From assembly GCA_036245805.1 (NCBI GenBank), contig BTRK01000004.1, forward strand, positions 35,015,541 through 35,079,540: 64,000 bases of DNA. The letters are read 5' to 3'. Under the pieces are notes generated by a model, which was not told the origin of the DNA, searched no databases, and worked only from the letters and a program-made list of their open reading frames with translations. A program made the translations under genes and the position numbers. Origin of the DNA: Pristionchus mayeri (taxonomy: Eukaryota > Nematoda > Chromadorea > Rhabditida > Neodiplogasteridae). This document shows positions 11,091-23,500 of this stretch, piece after piece; position 1 is the stretch's first letter; the number at the start of each line of letters is the position of its first letter.

Positions 11091-11689
11091 TTTATTTAAT
11101 GTGAATTTTGATCAATGATGACTTATGTGAAGAGCCACACGTCACTGAGCACTAGTAATAACTTTTTGTGAGCTGAATCATGGATTGATTGAAGCTATGC
11201 AACATCTAAACGAATGCTGGATGTTGCGTTGAGTCACTGCAAAAAATAGACGAGAGCGTTTAAAAAAGAGTGAAGACGAGATGAGAAATGAAACGAGCGA
11301 GAGGGAACACTCACTCTGCATCGATTCTCCCTTGCAACATAGGGAAACGACATGCACTTTCTCGAACTCTTCACCATTTCGTCTTTCTGAAATCATCGTT
11401 TGTTTTCAATTTCTTTTTATCACTATCCTTGCAGTTGTATACATCAACTCGAATTATCTGGAGTATAGTTAGCAGAAAAAATACAATAGAAGGCTTCGAA
11501 TATAATTTTATATCTACCCAGGTTTTGTCCCACCGATAATTGTCAATTGACTCTTCGCGTTCAGCTTTTTAGTGGCGTGGATATGCTTAGCACGTTTCAC
11601 CGTCCGCTTTCGTTACGAGAATGGGATCAGGGAAGCAACTATCAATGAGATCGGAATTCACCATCACGGGGTACTCCTTTCATTTTTCC

Positions 11690-12035
11690 ATTTTAAAACA
11701 TCGCTATCCATTTCCACATTCAGGTGACGCTCTCAAAGGAGATTGCGAGGTTCTCTGGAGTGTAATCTGCACAATGGTCACTCGTCAAACGTCCTGGCTT
11801 ACGCTTGGATCATTTATCAACTGTTTTTGCGGAGAGCACCGCAATCTCATGGCCTATTAACCAGAGGAGAATCTGAAGTACTCCCGTGAAGTGAAGGAGA
11901 GATTCGTTCATGATCTCGTCGACGAAAAGATCTTCGCTCAGTTCATGATCTCGTGAATACCAACCACAATTTTGTAATTAATTTTTTTAATAGTTGTATA
12001 AATTATTTATTTGGTAATGTAAATAATAATTCATT
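11690..12035 (+). pseudogene. vitellogenin exon-6 fragment
   Basis: A TTCAGGTGACGCTC junction mimics the acceptor and start of the intact large exon, followed by a block (RQTSWLTLGSFINCFCGEHRNLMAY) that in the intact gene lies about 900 bp further on, so the intervening coding sequence is deleted. The frame stops at about 11860. A 3' tail with TTGTATAAATTATTT and AATAATAATT-type signals ends the unit. Confidence 0.65.
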
Positions 12036-12465
12036 TAATCTGAATTTTGATCAACGTTATGTGAAGAGCCACACTGCACTGCGCGCTAGTAGCTATTTTT
12101 TGTGAGCTGAATCATGGATTTATTGAGCCTACGCAACATCTAAACCAACGCTAGATGTCACACTGAGTTAGCGCAAAAGTAGACGAGAGTGTTCAAAAAG
12201 AGGAGAAAGGGGAGAAATGTACGAGAGGGAACACTCACTCTTCATCGATTTCCCCGTGCGCCAAGGGGGAACGACATACACTTTCTTCAACTCTTCTACA
12301 TTTACGCCTTTTTGAATTCATTGCCCCCATCTTTTTCTTCGATCTGTCTTTAACTTTTACCTTGCAGTTGCATACATCAACTAAACTGCTATGGAGTATG
12401 GACAGCATCATAAGATACAAATCTAATGTGCTACGAATTCCGAGCTCTCTCACATTCCACATTCA

Positions 12466-12790
12466 GATGACTATCGATGGTGATTGCGAGATCTTCTGCA
12501 GTGCCATAAACATATATGCAAGGGTAAGTGCAAGATTAGGCTGCCCCTCACCGGTGGACTTATCCGTAGATCAGCGTCCCGTTTCCTAATCAAGGAGGTT
12601 GATCTTCGATCCGTCTGCTCGTACTACAAGAGGACCTTGATGTGGACTCTGAGGATGAAGTGCCCTCGAGCAATAAAGGAGCAATTTCTCGTGACGTGCA
12701 TGTCAAACTTTTCAATATTGTAATTTTGTAATAATTTTGTAATCGATGTATAACCACCACGTATTTGGTAATTTAAATAAAATATATTCA
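12466..12790 (+). pseudogene. vitellogenin exon-6 fragment, copy of 10067 unit
   Basis: It begins with CAGATGACTATCGATGGTGATTG-type sequence equivalent to the start of the intact large exon, then jumps to LIRRSASRFLIKEVDLRSVCSY and the same divergent tail (YKRTLMWTLRMKC) as the unit at 10067. The AATAAA lies at about 12776. The near identity of the two units points to a recent local duplication. Confidence 0.7.
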
Positions 12791-12849
12791 CTATAAAGTT
12801 TGATTAATTATAGTTTTGCGCAGAGCCGCACATTAAAAATAAACTTATC

Positions 12850-12975
12850 AAGTTTCCCCGTCCCCAGTGGGTAGGCGCCTTGGTTGGGCGGAGTCGGTGT
12901 CACGGCCGGGAATCGAACCCGGGAGGAATGGAATGGTTGGGCGCGCCATAGACCACTACACCACTTCGACTGTAC
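12850..12975 (-). mobile_element. tRNA-derived SINE-like insertion
   Basis: On the reverse strand, 12970 down to 12899 gives 72 nt with an A box (TGGTGTAGTGG), a perfect T arm (CGGG-TTCGATT-CCCG) and a partly paired acceptor (GTC...GAC). The anticodon arm does not fold normally. A further ~50 bp, from ACCGACTCCGCCC to the GGGGACGGGG region, follows the tRNA part, as a SINE body would. It lies exactly where the duplicated unit 12540-13470 lacks about 290 bp present in its sister at 10400-10690, so insertion and deletion may be linked. Confidence 0.55.
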
Positions 12976-13004
12976 ATACAATAGTTACATTCATAATTCT
13001 ACTA

Positions 13005-13375
13005 TGTTTTCTGGATTTTAATCTGCCCAATGGTCACTCGTCAAACGTCCTGGCCTACGTTCGGATAATTTATCAACAGTTTTTGCGGAGAGCACCGCGA
13101 TCTCATGACCTACGAACCAGAGGAGAAGAGCAATTGTCCCCCGTGACAGCAAGGAAACATTCGTTCGCTATCTCGTCAAGCAATTCGAGAAGGCCGAGAC
13201 TCGCTATGAGAAAATCCTTGCCATGAACAGAATTTCGTGAATTCTGGAATGGACCCGCTCGTCTTCCTTCTGGAGAAGATCACCCTGGACAGGATATCGT
13301 GACTTTCACCCACAATGTTGTGGTTTACATCTCCTAATCGTTGTATAAACTATTTTGTAATGTAAATAAACATTT
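13005..13375 (+). pseudogene. vitellogenin exon-6 fragment, copy of 10740 unit
   Basis: Nearly identical to 10740-11090: the same block corresponding to LTVGAMMNGVCGEHRDL of the intact gene, the same frame disruptions, and the same 3' tail with AATAAA at about 13364. It is annotated separately because it forms part of the duplicated block. Confidence 0.75.
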
Positions 13376-14084
13376 ATTTAATGTGAATTTTGATCAATGA
13401 TGAGTTCTGGGAAGAGCCACACGTCACTGAGCACTAGTAATAACTTTTTGTGAGCTGAATCATGGATTGATTGAAGATATGCAAGATCTAAACCAACGCT
13501 TGATGTCACACTGAGTCAGCGCAAAAAAAGTAGACGAGAACTTTCAAAAAAGAGTGGTAGAGAGAGAAATGAGCGAGAGGGAACACTCACTCTGCATCGA
13601 TTCCCCCTTGCAACATGGAGAAAAGACGTACTTTCTTGAACTCTTCAGCTTTTTCACCTCTCTGAATTCAATGTTCGCATTTACTTCATTTTTACTAGAT
13701 ACTTGCAGTTGCCTACTCCAACTCAACTGACATAATATCATAGCATAATAAAATTCTACAATGGCCTATCTTCATAATCAGAGAATGCGAAAACCTCGTA
13801 CAAAGGTATCATACCATCAGTAATGGTCTATTGACTTTCCTCGTTCAGCCCTCTGCCCTCCGTTCCAAGTCGCTCGTCACTATACCTTATCCCGAGTCGG
13901 AGACTGTCGCCCCAAGTTCAGTGCTCACGAGTTCAGCCACGGAGAAAACTTGGAGCCGCAAAAATTAACTACAAGGAAGAGATCTCGAAACCATTATGCA
14001 CGAGCTCGAAATAGAGAGGAACAGGCCGTCTTCAAGCACTACCCATCTCACAGGTTGTCTCTACTTTCCATGCATCACTGTCCA

Positions 14085-14345
14085 TTCTCTCATTCAGGTG
14101 ACTCTCGAGGGTGATTGCGAGGTTTCCTGGAGTGTCATTTGAATAAGGATCACTCGTCAGACATGCTGGAGTTCGGTGCCATGATGAGCAGTAGCGTCTG
14201 AGGACCAGACTGAGATCTCATGAGATACGTGTCTGAAGGAGCACAAGTTCTTTCTTTCACCTGGAGAAGATAATCCGTGACGAGAAGGAGGGGAAAACCA
14301 ATGAAGAGTGAAAATTTCGTGTACTGGCGCACATCAACCTATTCA
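14085..14345 (+). pseudogene. short vitellogenin exon-6 start relic
   Basis: CATTCAG followed by GTGACTCTCGAGGGTGATTG matches the acceptor and first codons (VTLEGDCEV) of the intact large exon. Similarity to the gene fades after about 50 bp, although TCACCTGGAGAAGATAATCCGTGACGAG resembles the LEKIIRDE segment, again implying an internal deletion. Its 3' part is interrupted by the hAT-like element at 14456. Confidence 0.6.
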
Positions 14346-14455
14346 ATTTTGTAATTTAAATATCGTAATTCTTTGTATTCTTTGCGTTTTTTGTATCACG
14401 TATTTGGTAAACACATTTTTATATATTTTTATATGGTTTCCTGCAGATCCACACA

Positions 14456-15175
14456 TAGAGACCGCAGGCTCCGCCCACTTAGGAGGAGAAAGAGGCGCGT
14501 CGAAATCTGGTCCTCAAAATGACGCAGCGAATACTTATCCAAAAAATATGGAAAAAATTTTTTTGGGTACGTCTGACTAGTGTCTATAAACGACAGGGTG
14601 CCCGTCATGCATTATCTAATCAGAAATATCTAAAAAAGACCGATTTAGGGCTCATGATAGGGGAATGGAAAGGTTCCGACGACAATTCTTAACACGGGCA
14701 TGGTGCGATGGATAGTTCCTGATTTTAGGCGTCGATTGACACCGAGAACGTATTTTTAGGATTTTTTTCCGATTAATCATTTCACTTCAAAGGTTGAAGA
14801 GCGTGCGCTAATGGAACTGCAAAGGGACGGTGTTTCCTCTCTAGTTTCTCGCTTGTCTCTCACCCGGCGTGTGCAGAGAGCGCGCGCTCTTGAGGACCTA
14901 TGCCTTTCCTCTCTTCCTCGAGCAAGCTCGATGCGAAGCTATGCTCAAACTTTTGGAGAAACCAGGCAGAGCGGGCTCCGCCCACTTCGCTCTCGTCCCG
15001 ATTTCGACTCCCTTTCCGTTGTGACTCTTTCGAGGTGTTTTTGGGCCATAAGTCGAGTCAAAGATGCGATATCGCCAAACGGCAAAAAGTATGGCCTTAT
15101 TTAGCCTCAAAGGGATACATTAGATCCACAAATGACTCTGCCAAAGCAATTCGGTCACCCACCTTGCTGTCTCTA
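14456..15175 (-). mobile_element. 720-bp hAT-like non-autonomous element, copy B
   Basis: Inverted near-copy of the element at 4042-4759. Perfect 8-bp duplications TCCACACA (14448-14455 and 15176-15183) flank ends TAGAGACCGCAGG and TAGAGACAGCAAGG. The different duplication proves independent transposition rather than segmental inversion. No coding capacity is recognised. Confidence 0.85.
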
Positions 15176-15491
15176 TCCACACAGTCACATTCGATTTTAC
15201 TGAAGCTAAACATCGCCTCACCAACGTTCCTCTCTACCAGGCCAAAAAAAGAAGACGAGAGCGTTCAAAAAGAGGGGAGAATGGACGGAAGGGAATGAGA
15301 AATGAGTGAGCGAACACTCACTATCCATCGATTCTTCGGAGGGACAACGTTCTCTCCTCCACTCCTTTCGACTATTTGACATTTCTCAGCCTCTTCTTTT
15401 TTTAATTCTCATGCTTCCCTCCTTTGATCTCCCTCCTGAAGTTCATTCGGTTCCATAAATTATCATTGCAGTTGCATACATACATCAACTC

Positions 15492-17562
15492 GTCTGAGCA
15501 GAAGGATGCTAATCAAGAGAGAATATTTCGATATTACTTCCTACGAATCCAACTTCAAGAAAACATCGAATACAGACCAGCTTCTATCTTCATGCTCAAG
15601 TATAGTACCTTCGATCAATCGTGAACTCATCATACTCAGAGTACGATTGACTTGGCCATGCCCGCTGCTCAGATGAATGCTCTCCTCTGGAAAGTCCGAG
15701 TATCTTCTCCACTTCGTGTTCATGGTTCGTCCTTCGCCTAGACATTGCAACACTTGCCATGACTAGTTGGAGAGCACTGGCGTTTTAACTAATATCAAGG
15801 TAGTAGACGTTGATGAGGTGAACAAATATAATTATGAAGTCGTATCAAAGGCGTCATAGTTCTCATCCGACCTAGTGCCCCTCCCATTCTAACTATCCTC
15901 CAGGACCCATTGAAGGATAGATAGGTTGATTCTTCTCATGAATCTCGGAATGATGACTCACTGTCGGATTTCAGTCTGAGAGACGTTGTCCCAAGACTGG
16001 TCTAAAAAACATCAAGAAAGGCTCATATCAATACTTCAGATCAATCTCGGACAACGAGGTATGACAATAGTTTTATCCAAATATCACGAATGCTAGCATT
16101 TCAGGAAATTCCTGGCACTTCCATCGTGCAGCACAAAATAAACAGATTGTATTGCCGCATTCATTGCACTGAAAACCAAATAAAGAATTTTTGATGATCG
16201 AAAAATGCGGATTGCTCTGAAAAATAACATTACCCTGTTGATTCCTCACGTCTTTTTGAGAATTACGAAATATTTTAACCCTCAGTTCACCGAATACTCG
16301 TCCTACTTATCCGTTTTTTTATAGCCCTCTCTAGCTCAGATCTTTCGTAAAGACCATCTTCAAAGTCTTCAAAGTGTAACAACAGTTGTCCTAAGTTGGT
16401 CATAATGATCAACTTATCCATGAAAAAGATCACTGTGCATTGATTGTTCTTCCCGTAAGCGAATGGATTACGATAAAAAGTACCCAGCCCAATAGATGGC
16501 GAACTGTGATCCTTGCACTCTCAGGCCTTTGCCGAGCAGCCCAGAAAAAGCAGTCTTCCCCTCTTCCCTCATCGAAGTGGCCTACCAACTCGAATGATCA
16601 AGTTAATGGCCGTCTTTACCTATAAACAAAATTCATCACTCTACCTGGCGTAGATTTACCACTAGAATTACCCTGTAAGCCAATCGAATCCGGGTATAAA
16701 GGGACCCAGGCTGCAAAGCCCAAATCGATGGCGAACTGTGATCCTTGCATTCTCAGGCCTTTTCCTAACAGCCCGGAAACAGCTGTCTGCCCTCTTCCCC
16801 TCATCGACAATTCCCCCACAAAATATTGTAAATATGGAAATTCATAATGAAAATAAATTACTTTTTTTCTTTTCCTTCCTCTTTCTTCGGAAGTAGAGCT
16901 CGAATTTCTGTTCACCGTATCTTCATTTGAGTGATCTTCTGACTCTCTCCAATTCGCCTGCTCACTCGCTTTCTCTAGCATACGAGTGAATGTGTAAAAT
17001 GGGTAGAATCAGACCAACACTCCTTCATTTCCCCGTTCTTTCGATCGGTCAAGCGGTGAGGAAGTGCATAGAATGAAGATACCATTGCCCCTCGAAATGT
17101 ACTTCGAAGAATAGCGTCAGAGGACAGTAATAGCCGGTCCTTGGCAACAAACCGCTCCAAATATCGACTGAACCGCTCTTATCATTGCACAACTTCTCGG
17201 GCGCATCCTCCTCTCAGGATGCAACACTTTGGTCTTATCTTTGTCGACCTTTCCATCAAGGGACGGCTCAAACTGATCAGTGCTCTCTGACTCTCTTCGA
17301 TTCCCGCGCTCTCTCGTCCTTCGCGCTACACGAGTAGAGTGGAATGGGCATCGGCTGATTGGCATGGATCGTCATCACTGTGAGATTAGGGTTGGCTCCG
17401 TGGGAACTGGCTCTCTTTAAGCGGTGTGCTCTCACACTGGCCAGATAGACGAGAGAGTGTGCTGAATGAAGAGACAAGTTCCAACGAGGCCCTATGCGAG
17501 ATTGACACCAGTAAGGGGTACATAAGCAGTCCCCTCAGTGGAGGAGCCACCACTCCACCAGG
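15492..17562. other. spacer upstream of intact vitellogenin gene
   Basis: No clear gene. A direct repeat (GATGGCGAACTGTGATCCTTGCA plus flanks; about 16480-16575 and 16705-16808) marks a local duplication. A short piece at 15850-15880 (CATCCGACCTAGTGCCC) is an end of the CACTAGGTCGGATGA element family. A small palindrome (GAGAGAGTGTG family) lies at about 17423-17475. The promoter of the vitellogenin should lie in the last few hundred bases; no certain TATA box or GATA/VPE site can be named. Confidence 0.4.
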
Positions 17563-20500
17563 ATGCGTCTTCTTCTAGTCGCCGCCCTGGTCGCTGCGGC
17601 CTTCGCAGCCAGAGATTCACTGAGGTGAGCGAGTGACCTACTCTAGCTACCGTACCCCGTCTTTCCCCTTCCTTCTTCTATGCCTACCGTACCCTCCGAC
17701 CCCTCATCTGACCCACCTTCTACACTCATCGAAGAACCGTACCCCCCGCCTTTCCCTTCCTCTCCCCGTCTTCCCTTCTTCCCACCGTACCCATCCCTCA
17801 ATTACAGTACACCTGAGCTACCGTATCCCTACTTCCCTTCCTTCCCCTTTTCCTACCGTACCCATCCACTCTCTTCAGATGGAACAACGAAGTCCGTGAG
17901 GAGTCCTTCGACAAGGTCGACTCGTTCAAGACTGGCTACGAATACCGTTTCCACCTTGACGCCCAGGTACCGTACCCTAATCCATAGATACCGTACCCTC
18001 CATCGATCGCGAACTGACCACTACTCTCAGCTCTCGAACGGCCTCCCCGTCCCCGGCACCCAGCAGACGGCCCTCCGCTCCACATCCTTCGTCACGCTCT
18101 TCTTCCCCGAATCGGAGTCCATCGCCCACTTCAGACTGGAGAAGATCCGCATCGCTTCACTCCAGAAGGAGATCCAACAGCCCAAGGACATGCAGCCCTT
18201 CGAGATGTTCGAGGAGATCGAGCTCAACGAGGTCAGTTATTGATTACTCTCCTACCGTACCTTCCCTTATTCATCCTACAGTATCCCTACTTCATCATCC
18301 TACAGTACCCCATACTTTTCCGTTCAGGAGCAGCTCCGTCAGCTCCGTCTGCCCGTCCGTTTCCGCTACGAGGATGGACTCGTCTCCGACATAGAGTTCG
18401 ACCGTGAGGATATGCCCTGGTCCAAGAACATCAAGAGAGTCTACATCAACATGCTCCAGGTACACTACACTCTTTTGGCTAGATGTAAGCTTCAAATATC
18501 GATTTCTCAATTTGTAGGTCAACATCGCCAAGAAGCACACCGGCGAGTCGCGCTTCAGCACCGAGCTCGACTCGTCCGAGGAGACCGTCTTCACCGCTCC
18601 CGAGGTAACCATCACATACATCTACCATTTCTAAGCTTCCACTAGTGATGAAAAATGGGGGAGCACTCTCCTCATTTCGTATGCTCTCTCACCGGTCAGA
18701 CAGAGCGAGGGAGCGTGTGCTATGAGGAGAGCGCGCGTTTTGCATAGCCAATTTCGAAATTGCAAACGGAATCAATATCATTAGTCACCATGCCATCACT
18801 TTCTAACTTGCGCGCTCAATCAATACCATTTACCATGTATGAATATCTCTAATCCCATCTCTTATCAGGTGACCCTGGAGGGAGACTGCGAGGTCGTCTA
18901 CACCATCCTTCCCCAGTCCTCACGCAAGCAGAAGGACTCCGAGATGCTCGTGACCAAGTCGATCAACTTCGAGAAGTGCTCTCGTCGCGTCGGACAGAGA
19001 TACAACTTCCGCTTCGGAGACGAGTGCCCCTCGTGCGCGAACAAGTACTCCGGAGAGGAGAGGAACGTCGAGTCGTCCTCCGTCTTCAACTACCGTATCC
19101 GTGGATCAGCCTCCCGTTTCCTGATCAAGGAGGTCGAGCTGAGATCGACCTACTCGTATTCGCCCCTCTCTGAGACTGAGACCTTCTTCACCACCTACAC
19201 TGCTGGCAATCTGAGACTCATCGAGGTCACCAAGGAGGAGAAGAGAATCGCCGCCCCCAAGAGTGAGAAGAAGGAGTCGCTCCTCTACTCGATGGAATGG
19301 GAGAAGAAGGAGGAGAAGTTCCTCGCCACTGGAGACGAATCCCTCCTAAGAGAATCCCCCTATCCCGAGTTCAAGAACAAGCCCGAGATCGTCTCTCGTC
19401 TCGTCAAGTCCATCATCGTCAAGATGGAGACTGAGGAGAAGGGAATCGAAGTCGCTGCTACTCACGAATTCTCCCGCATCGTCGAGATCCTCCGTTTCGC
19501 CACCAAGGAAGACATCAGAAGAATGCACAAGGAGATCTGCCAGTCGGAATCCCAGGAAGATTCCGTCCGTCAGCTGATGAAGGACATCTTCACTGACGCC
19601 CTCGCCCAGGCCGGTTCCTTCAACACCGTCGACCATCTGATCGAGAAGATGCGCTCTCGCGAGGTCTCCCCCCTCAAGACTGCCTCTCTCCTCAAGCAGC
19701 TTACCTCCATCCGTATCCCCTCCGAGAAGATGATCTCGTCTCTCGTCTCTCTCTGCAAGGATTCCCGTCGTGACCCCCTCATCCGTCAGTCTTGCTGGCT
19801 CACCGTTGGAGCGATGATGAACGGAGTGTGTGGAGAGCACCGCGATCTCATGGCCTACGAATCCGAGGAGGAGCGCAAGTGCCCCCGTGACGTCAAGCAG
19901 AGATTCGTCCGTGACCTCGTCGAGGAGTTCGAGAAGGCCGAGACCAGATACGAGAAGATCCTCGCCCTGAAGACCATCGCCAACTCTGGAATGGACCTGA
20001 CCGTCTACCCTCTGGAGAAGATCATCCGTGACGAGAAGCAGGAGAAGACCGTCAGAATCCAAGCCATCGAGTCCCTTCGCAAGTTCCGCTCTGTACTTGC
20101 CCGCAAGATGGTCTCCGTTCTGATGCCCGTGTACAAGAACACTCGTGAGCATCCCGAGATCCGCGTCGCCGCCTTCCATCAGCTGATGCAGACCATCCCC
20201 GAGAAGAACATCATCGAGCAAATCGTGAACCAGCTCGAGAGAGAGCCCTCCACCCAGGTGCACTCCTTCGTCCTCTCCGCTCTCGAGCAGCTCTCCCGCT
20301 CCGAGATCCCCTGCGAGAAGCCCATGAGCGATGCCATCAAGACCGCCCTCCGCATGGCTAGAGTCCAGCCCCGCAAGCTCCTCTCCTCCGCCTACAAGCA
20401 CTTCTCCCTCTACTCCGAGGAGCAGAATGCCGGAGCCTCCCTGAACTGGGCCGCCCTCTTCGCCAACGACTCGGTCCTCCCCAAGGAGGTCATGACCACC

Positions 20501-23500
20501 CTGGAGACTACCTTCGCCGGCCAGTGGAACAAGTACCTCGCTCAGATCGGATTCAGCCAGCACAACATCGACCAGGTTCTCTACAAGATCATCGAGAAGG
20601 TCGACCAGCAGGGACTCGAGGAGGTCATCGTCCGTGGAAAGAGATCCGCCACCTTCAAGCCCACCGAGATCCTCCGTGGTCTCTTCTCGAAGCTGTCGAT
20701 CGTCTCTCGCAAGCAGCAGGAGCAGGATCCTCATGCCCTCGTCTACATCAGATTCCGTGATATGGACTACACCCTTCTTCCCATCGACGAGGACGTCATC
20801 CCCGAGATGATCAAGAGCGTCGTCCGCAATGGAAGAATCGAGCTGGGTGAGATCGAGTCCATCCTCGCCAAGGGATACCGCTTCAACACCCACCTCTCTT
20901 CCTTCGTCTACGAGCATACTCGCACTATCGTCCATTCCATGGGAACATCCCTCGTCATCTCCTCCAAGATGCCCACCATCTTCAACGTTGAGGGACTCGT
21001 CAAGGCCGAGATCGAGCCTAAGAACGGGAAGTCGATCGATGGCCTCCGTCTGCGTCTCCAGGCCCGTCCCACTCTTGCCTCCACTCATGTCACCTCGATG
21101 CATTCTCACTATCCCTTCGCCACCGTCGGAGTCAAACTTCTCCACTCCGCCCAGATGAACGTCCCCATCGACATGACCACTGAGATGAACTGGGAGAAGA
21201 AGTTCGAGGTCAAGACCACCCTCGCCCTCCCCATGGAATCCCGTCGCGTCGCCCAGATCCAGACCCGTCCCGTATCCTTCATCAAGTACTGGCCCAAAGA
21301 TGCCCCCCGTGTCTACGTCGAGACGAAGGAACAGACGATCTACGTGGAGGAGCTCGAGACTCTCGTGCACAAGATCCGCTCTTCCCATCTGGAGAAGGCC
21401 ACCGGAATGAAGATCAACGTTGAGGGACACGTCCATGGACACATCTGGGAGAGAGGAACGGAGAGAATCCCCTCGGCCATGCTCATCGGAGAGAACAACC
21501 TGGAGTTCACCTTCGAGAAGACCGAGGAGACTCCCAAGGAGTACGTGATCAAGACTGAGATGGAGCAATTCAATGAGGAGAAGATGGAGAGACCCTCGAT
21601 GGAGAGATTCTTCGATGAGGACAACAAGGAGCACTTCAAGACTGAGGAGTACGAGGAGGCTGAGGATGAGGAGGAGCGTCGCGACTCTTTCCACAAGTAC
21701 GCCAAGGAGTACAAGTCGGAGAAGGCCTACTCCCACCGTCTCTTCACCCAGATCAAGTCCGTCGGAGGTCGCAAGGAGAGAAAAGCCGAGATGGAAGTGA
21801 GATCGGTGTGCGACGACAAGCTGAGACACTGCAAGATCGACTTCTCCGGAATGAGCACCCCTCTTCTCGAGAAGGATACCCGCGACTGGAAGATGGAGTC
21901 GTCCATCGAGATGCTCTACCCCGAGATGCCCGCTTCCCTGAAGGAACTGAAGGAGCAGAAGCACCGCGAACTCTCCATCAACGTCGAATCTCGCTGGGGA
22001 TCCGATGAGAAGAACGAGATGAAGATCAAGATCCAGGGAGAGCAAAACAAGGTGAGTGGGAAGGTGTCAAGTCGGTATGCGCCCTCCTCATTTCGTGTGT
22101 TCTCTCGGGTAGAGCGAGAGAGTGTGTGAAACGAGGAGAGCACGCGCCGATTTACCATCACTAGTGTAAATGGAGCTAAGGCACGAAATGATGGTATTCC
22201 TTCAGGAGCAGAAGAGATGGATGAAGCTCGTCGATGAGAAGAAGGAGGAGATGACCGCGCTCGAGGAGTACTCCCTCCTCGTCGAGTCTGCCATGCTCAA
22301 CCAGTACAAGCTCGTCGCCAAGTACGAGATCGCCTGCCCCTTCACCCGCTCCCTCCTCGACAGAATCTACTCCTACGCCAAGGTATGTATGAGGGCTGGC
22401 AATATGAGGGGAGGTTAAGAGCTCATTATCGTCCCCCCTACTCTTATCTCGCAATCCGAGGAGGGGGAGGCGTAATGAGCTCGTAACCTACCCTCGTATT
22501 GCCAACTATGTATACTGATTAGAGTTCGTCATACGGGTAATCGTCTCCTCATATTCCACTCTCTCTCCTCATATTCCACTCTCTCTCCATACTCGACCGG
22601 TTTAGAGAGTGTAGGAACTGAAGAGACCATTACTAGAATTACAAACCCAAATACTGACGAGGTGGAACTTTTAATCCTTTGCTGCATGATTCTAATCACT
22701 CCTCCTTCCAGCTTTCGAACTGGTACAAGAACTCCATCGAGTACGGCCACAACGAGGAGAGAATCGTCCGCGCTCAGCTCACCATCGAGCCCTCGACCCG
22801 TCAGTACGCCAATCTGACCATCGAGACTCCCTCCGAGAAGCTTTCCATCCGTGACTACCGTCTGCCCATGCCCCTCCGTCTGGTGAACATCCGTCGTCAA
22901 TCGATGACCCCCATCCGTTCCCTCTCTTCCCTCGGATCCAACCTCGTCGAAGAGACCAAGTCCCAGTGCACCGTGGAGTCCCGCAAGGTCAACTCGTTCG
23001 ATGACGTCATCTACCGTACCCCCATGACCACCTGCTACTCTGTGCTGGCCAAGGACTGCTCTTCCTCTCAGCCCAAGTTCGCCGTTCTCATCAAGAAGAT
23101 CTCGAAGAACGGAGAGGAGAAGAAGATGAAGATCGTCTCGAAGGAGTCGGTTATCGAGCTGGAGATGGACAAGAGAGAGGACAAGATGAGAGTGACCATC
23201 GATGGAGAGGAGGTCGAGAGACGGGAGAAGCTCGAGAAGGCCCGCGTCTACAAGAACAACGACATCGTCATCGTCGAGCTTGATGGCGTCAGCGTCGAAT
23301 TCGACGGATACACCGCCCACGTCAAGATGAGCGAGTACTACAAGAACAAGCAGTGCGGAATCTGCGGACACTTCGACGGAGAGAAGAAGAACGAGTTCAG
23401 ACGCGCCGACAATGAGGAGACTGGTGAGTGAAGTAGTGTTCGAGAAACGATGCCACGGTCTCTTCGTTCTAAAAGCGTGGTCGTGGCATCGTTTCTCGGC

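Larger units (their letters stand above)
5075..15491 (+). repeat. left half of decayed vitellogenin array: eight repeat modules
   Basis: Eight copies of one module lie at 5075-5306, 7170-7785 (split by an insertion), 9795-10033, 10460-10666, 11225-11450, 12165-12382, 13505-13725 and 15245-15491. Each has, in order: a purine-rich segment with GAGCGTTCAAAAAAGAG; a partly self-complementary GAGAGGGAACACTCACTCTC; CATCGATTCCCC; GGGGAACGACATGCACTTTC; TTGAACTCTTC; a T-rich tract; and TTGCAG followed by TTGCATACATCAACTC. After the module come shards of vitellogenin exons, then a poly(A)-signal-like AATAAA. The order suggests each module was the 5' flank, first intron or promoter of an ancestral vitellogenin copy. 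The intact gene at 17563 lacks it immediately upstream. Function now is unknown. Confidence 0.75.

Noticed and set aside
12899..12970. Functional tRNA gene on the minus strand
   Set aside because: Good T arm and Pol III boxes, but the anticodon arm does not fold and a SINE-like body follows.
19346..22045. 899-aa open reading frame on the minus strand
   Set aside because: It lies wholly antisense to the large vitellogenin exon. The extreme C-ending codon bias of that exon avoids TTA, CTA and TCA, so the opposite strand has no stops. The translation is Leu/Gly/Val/Asp-rich shadow with no domain.
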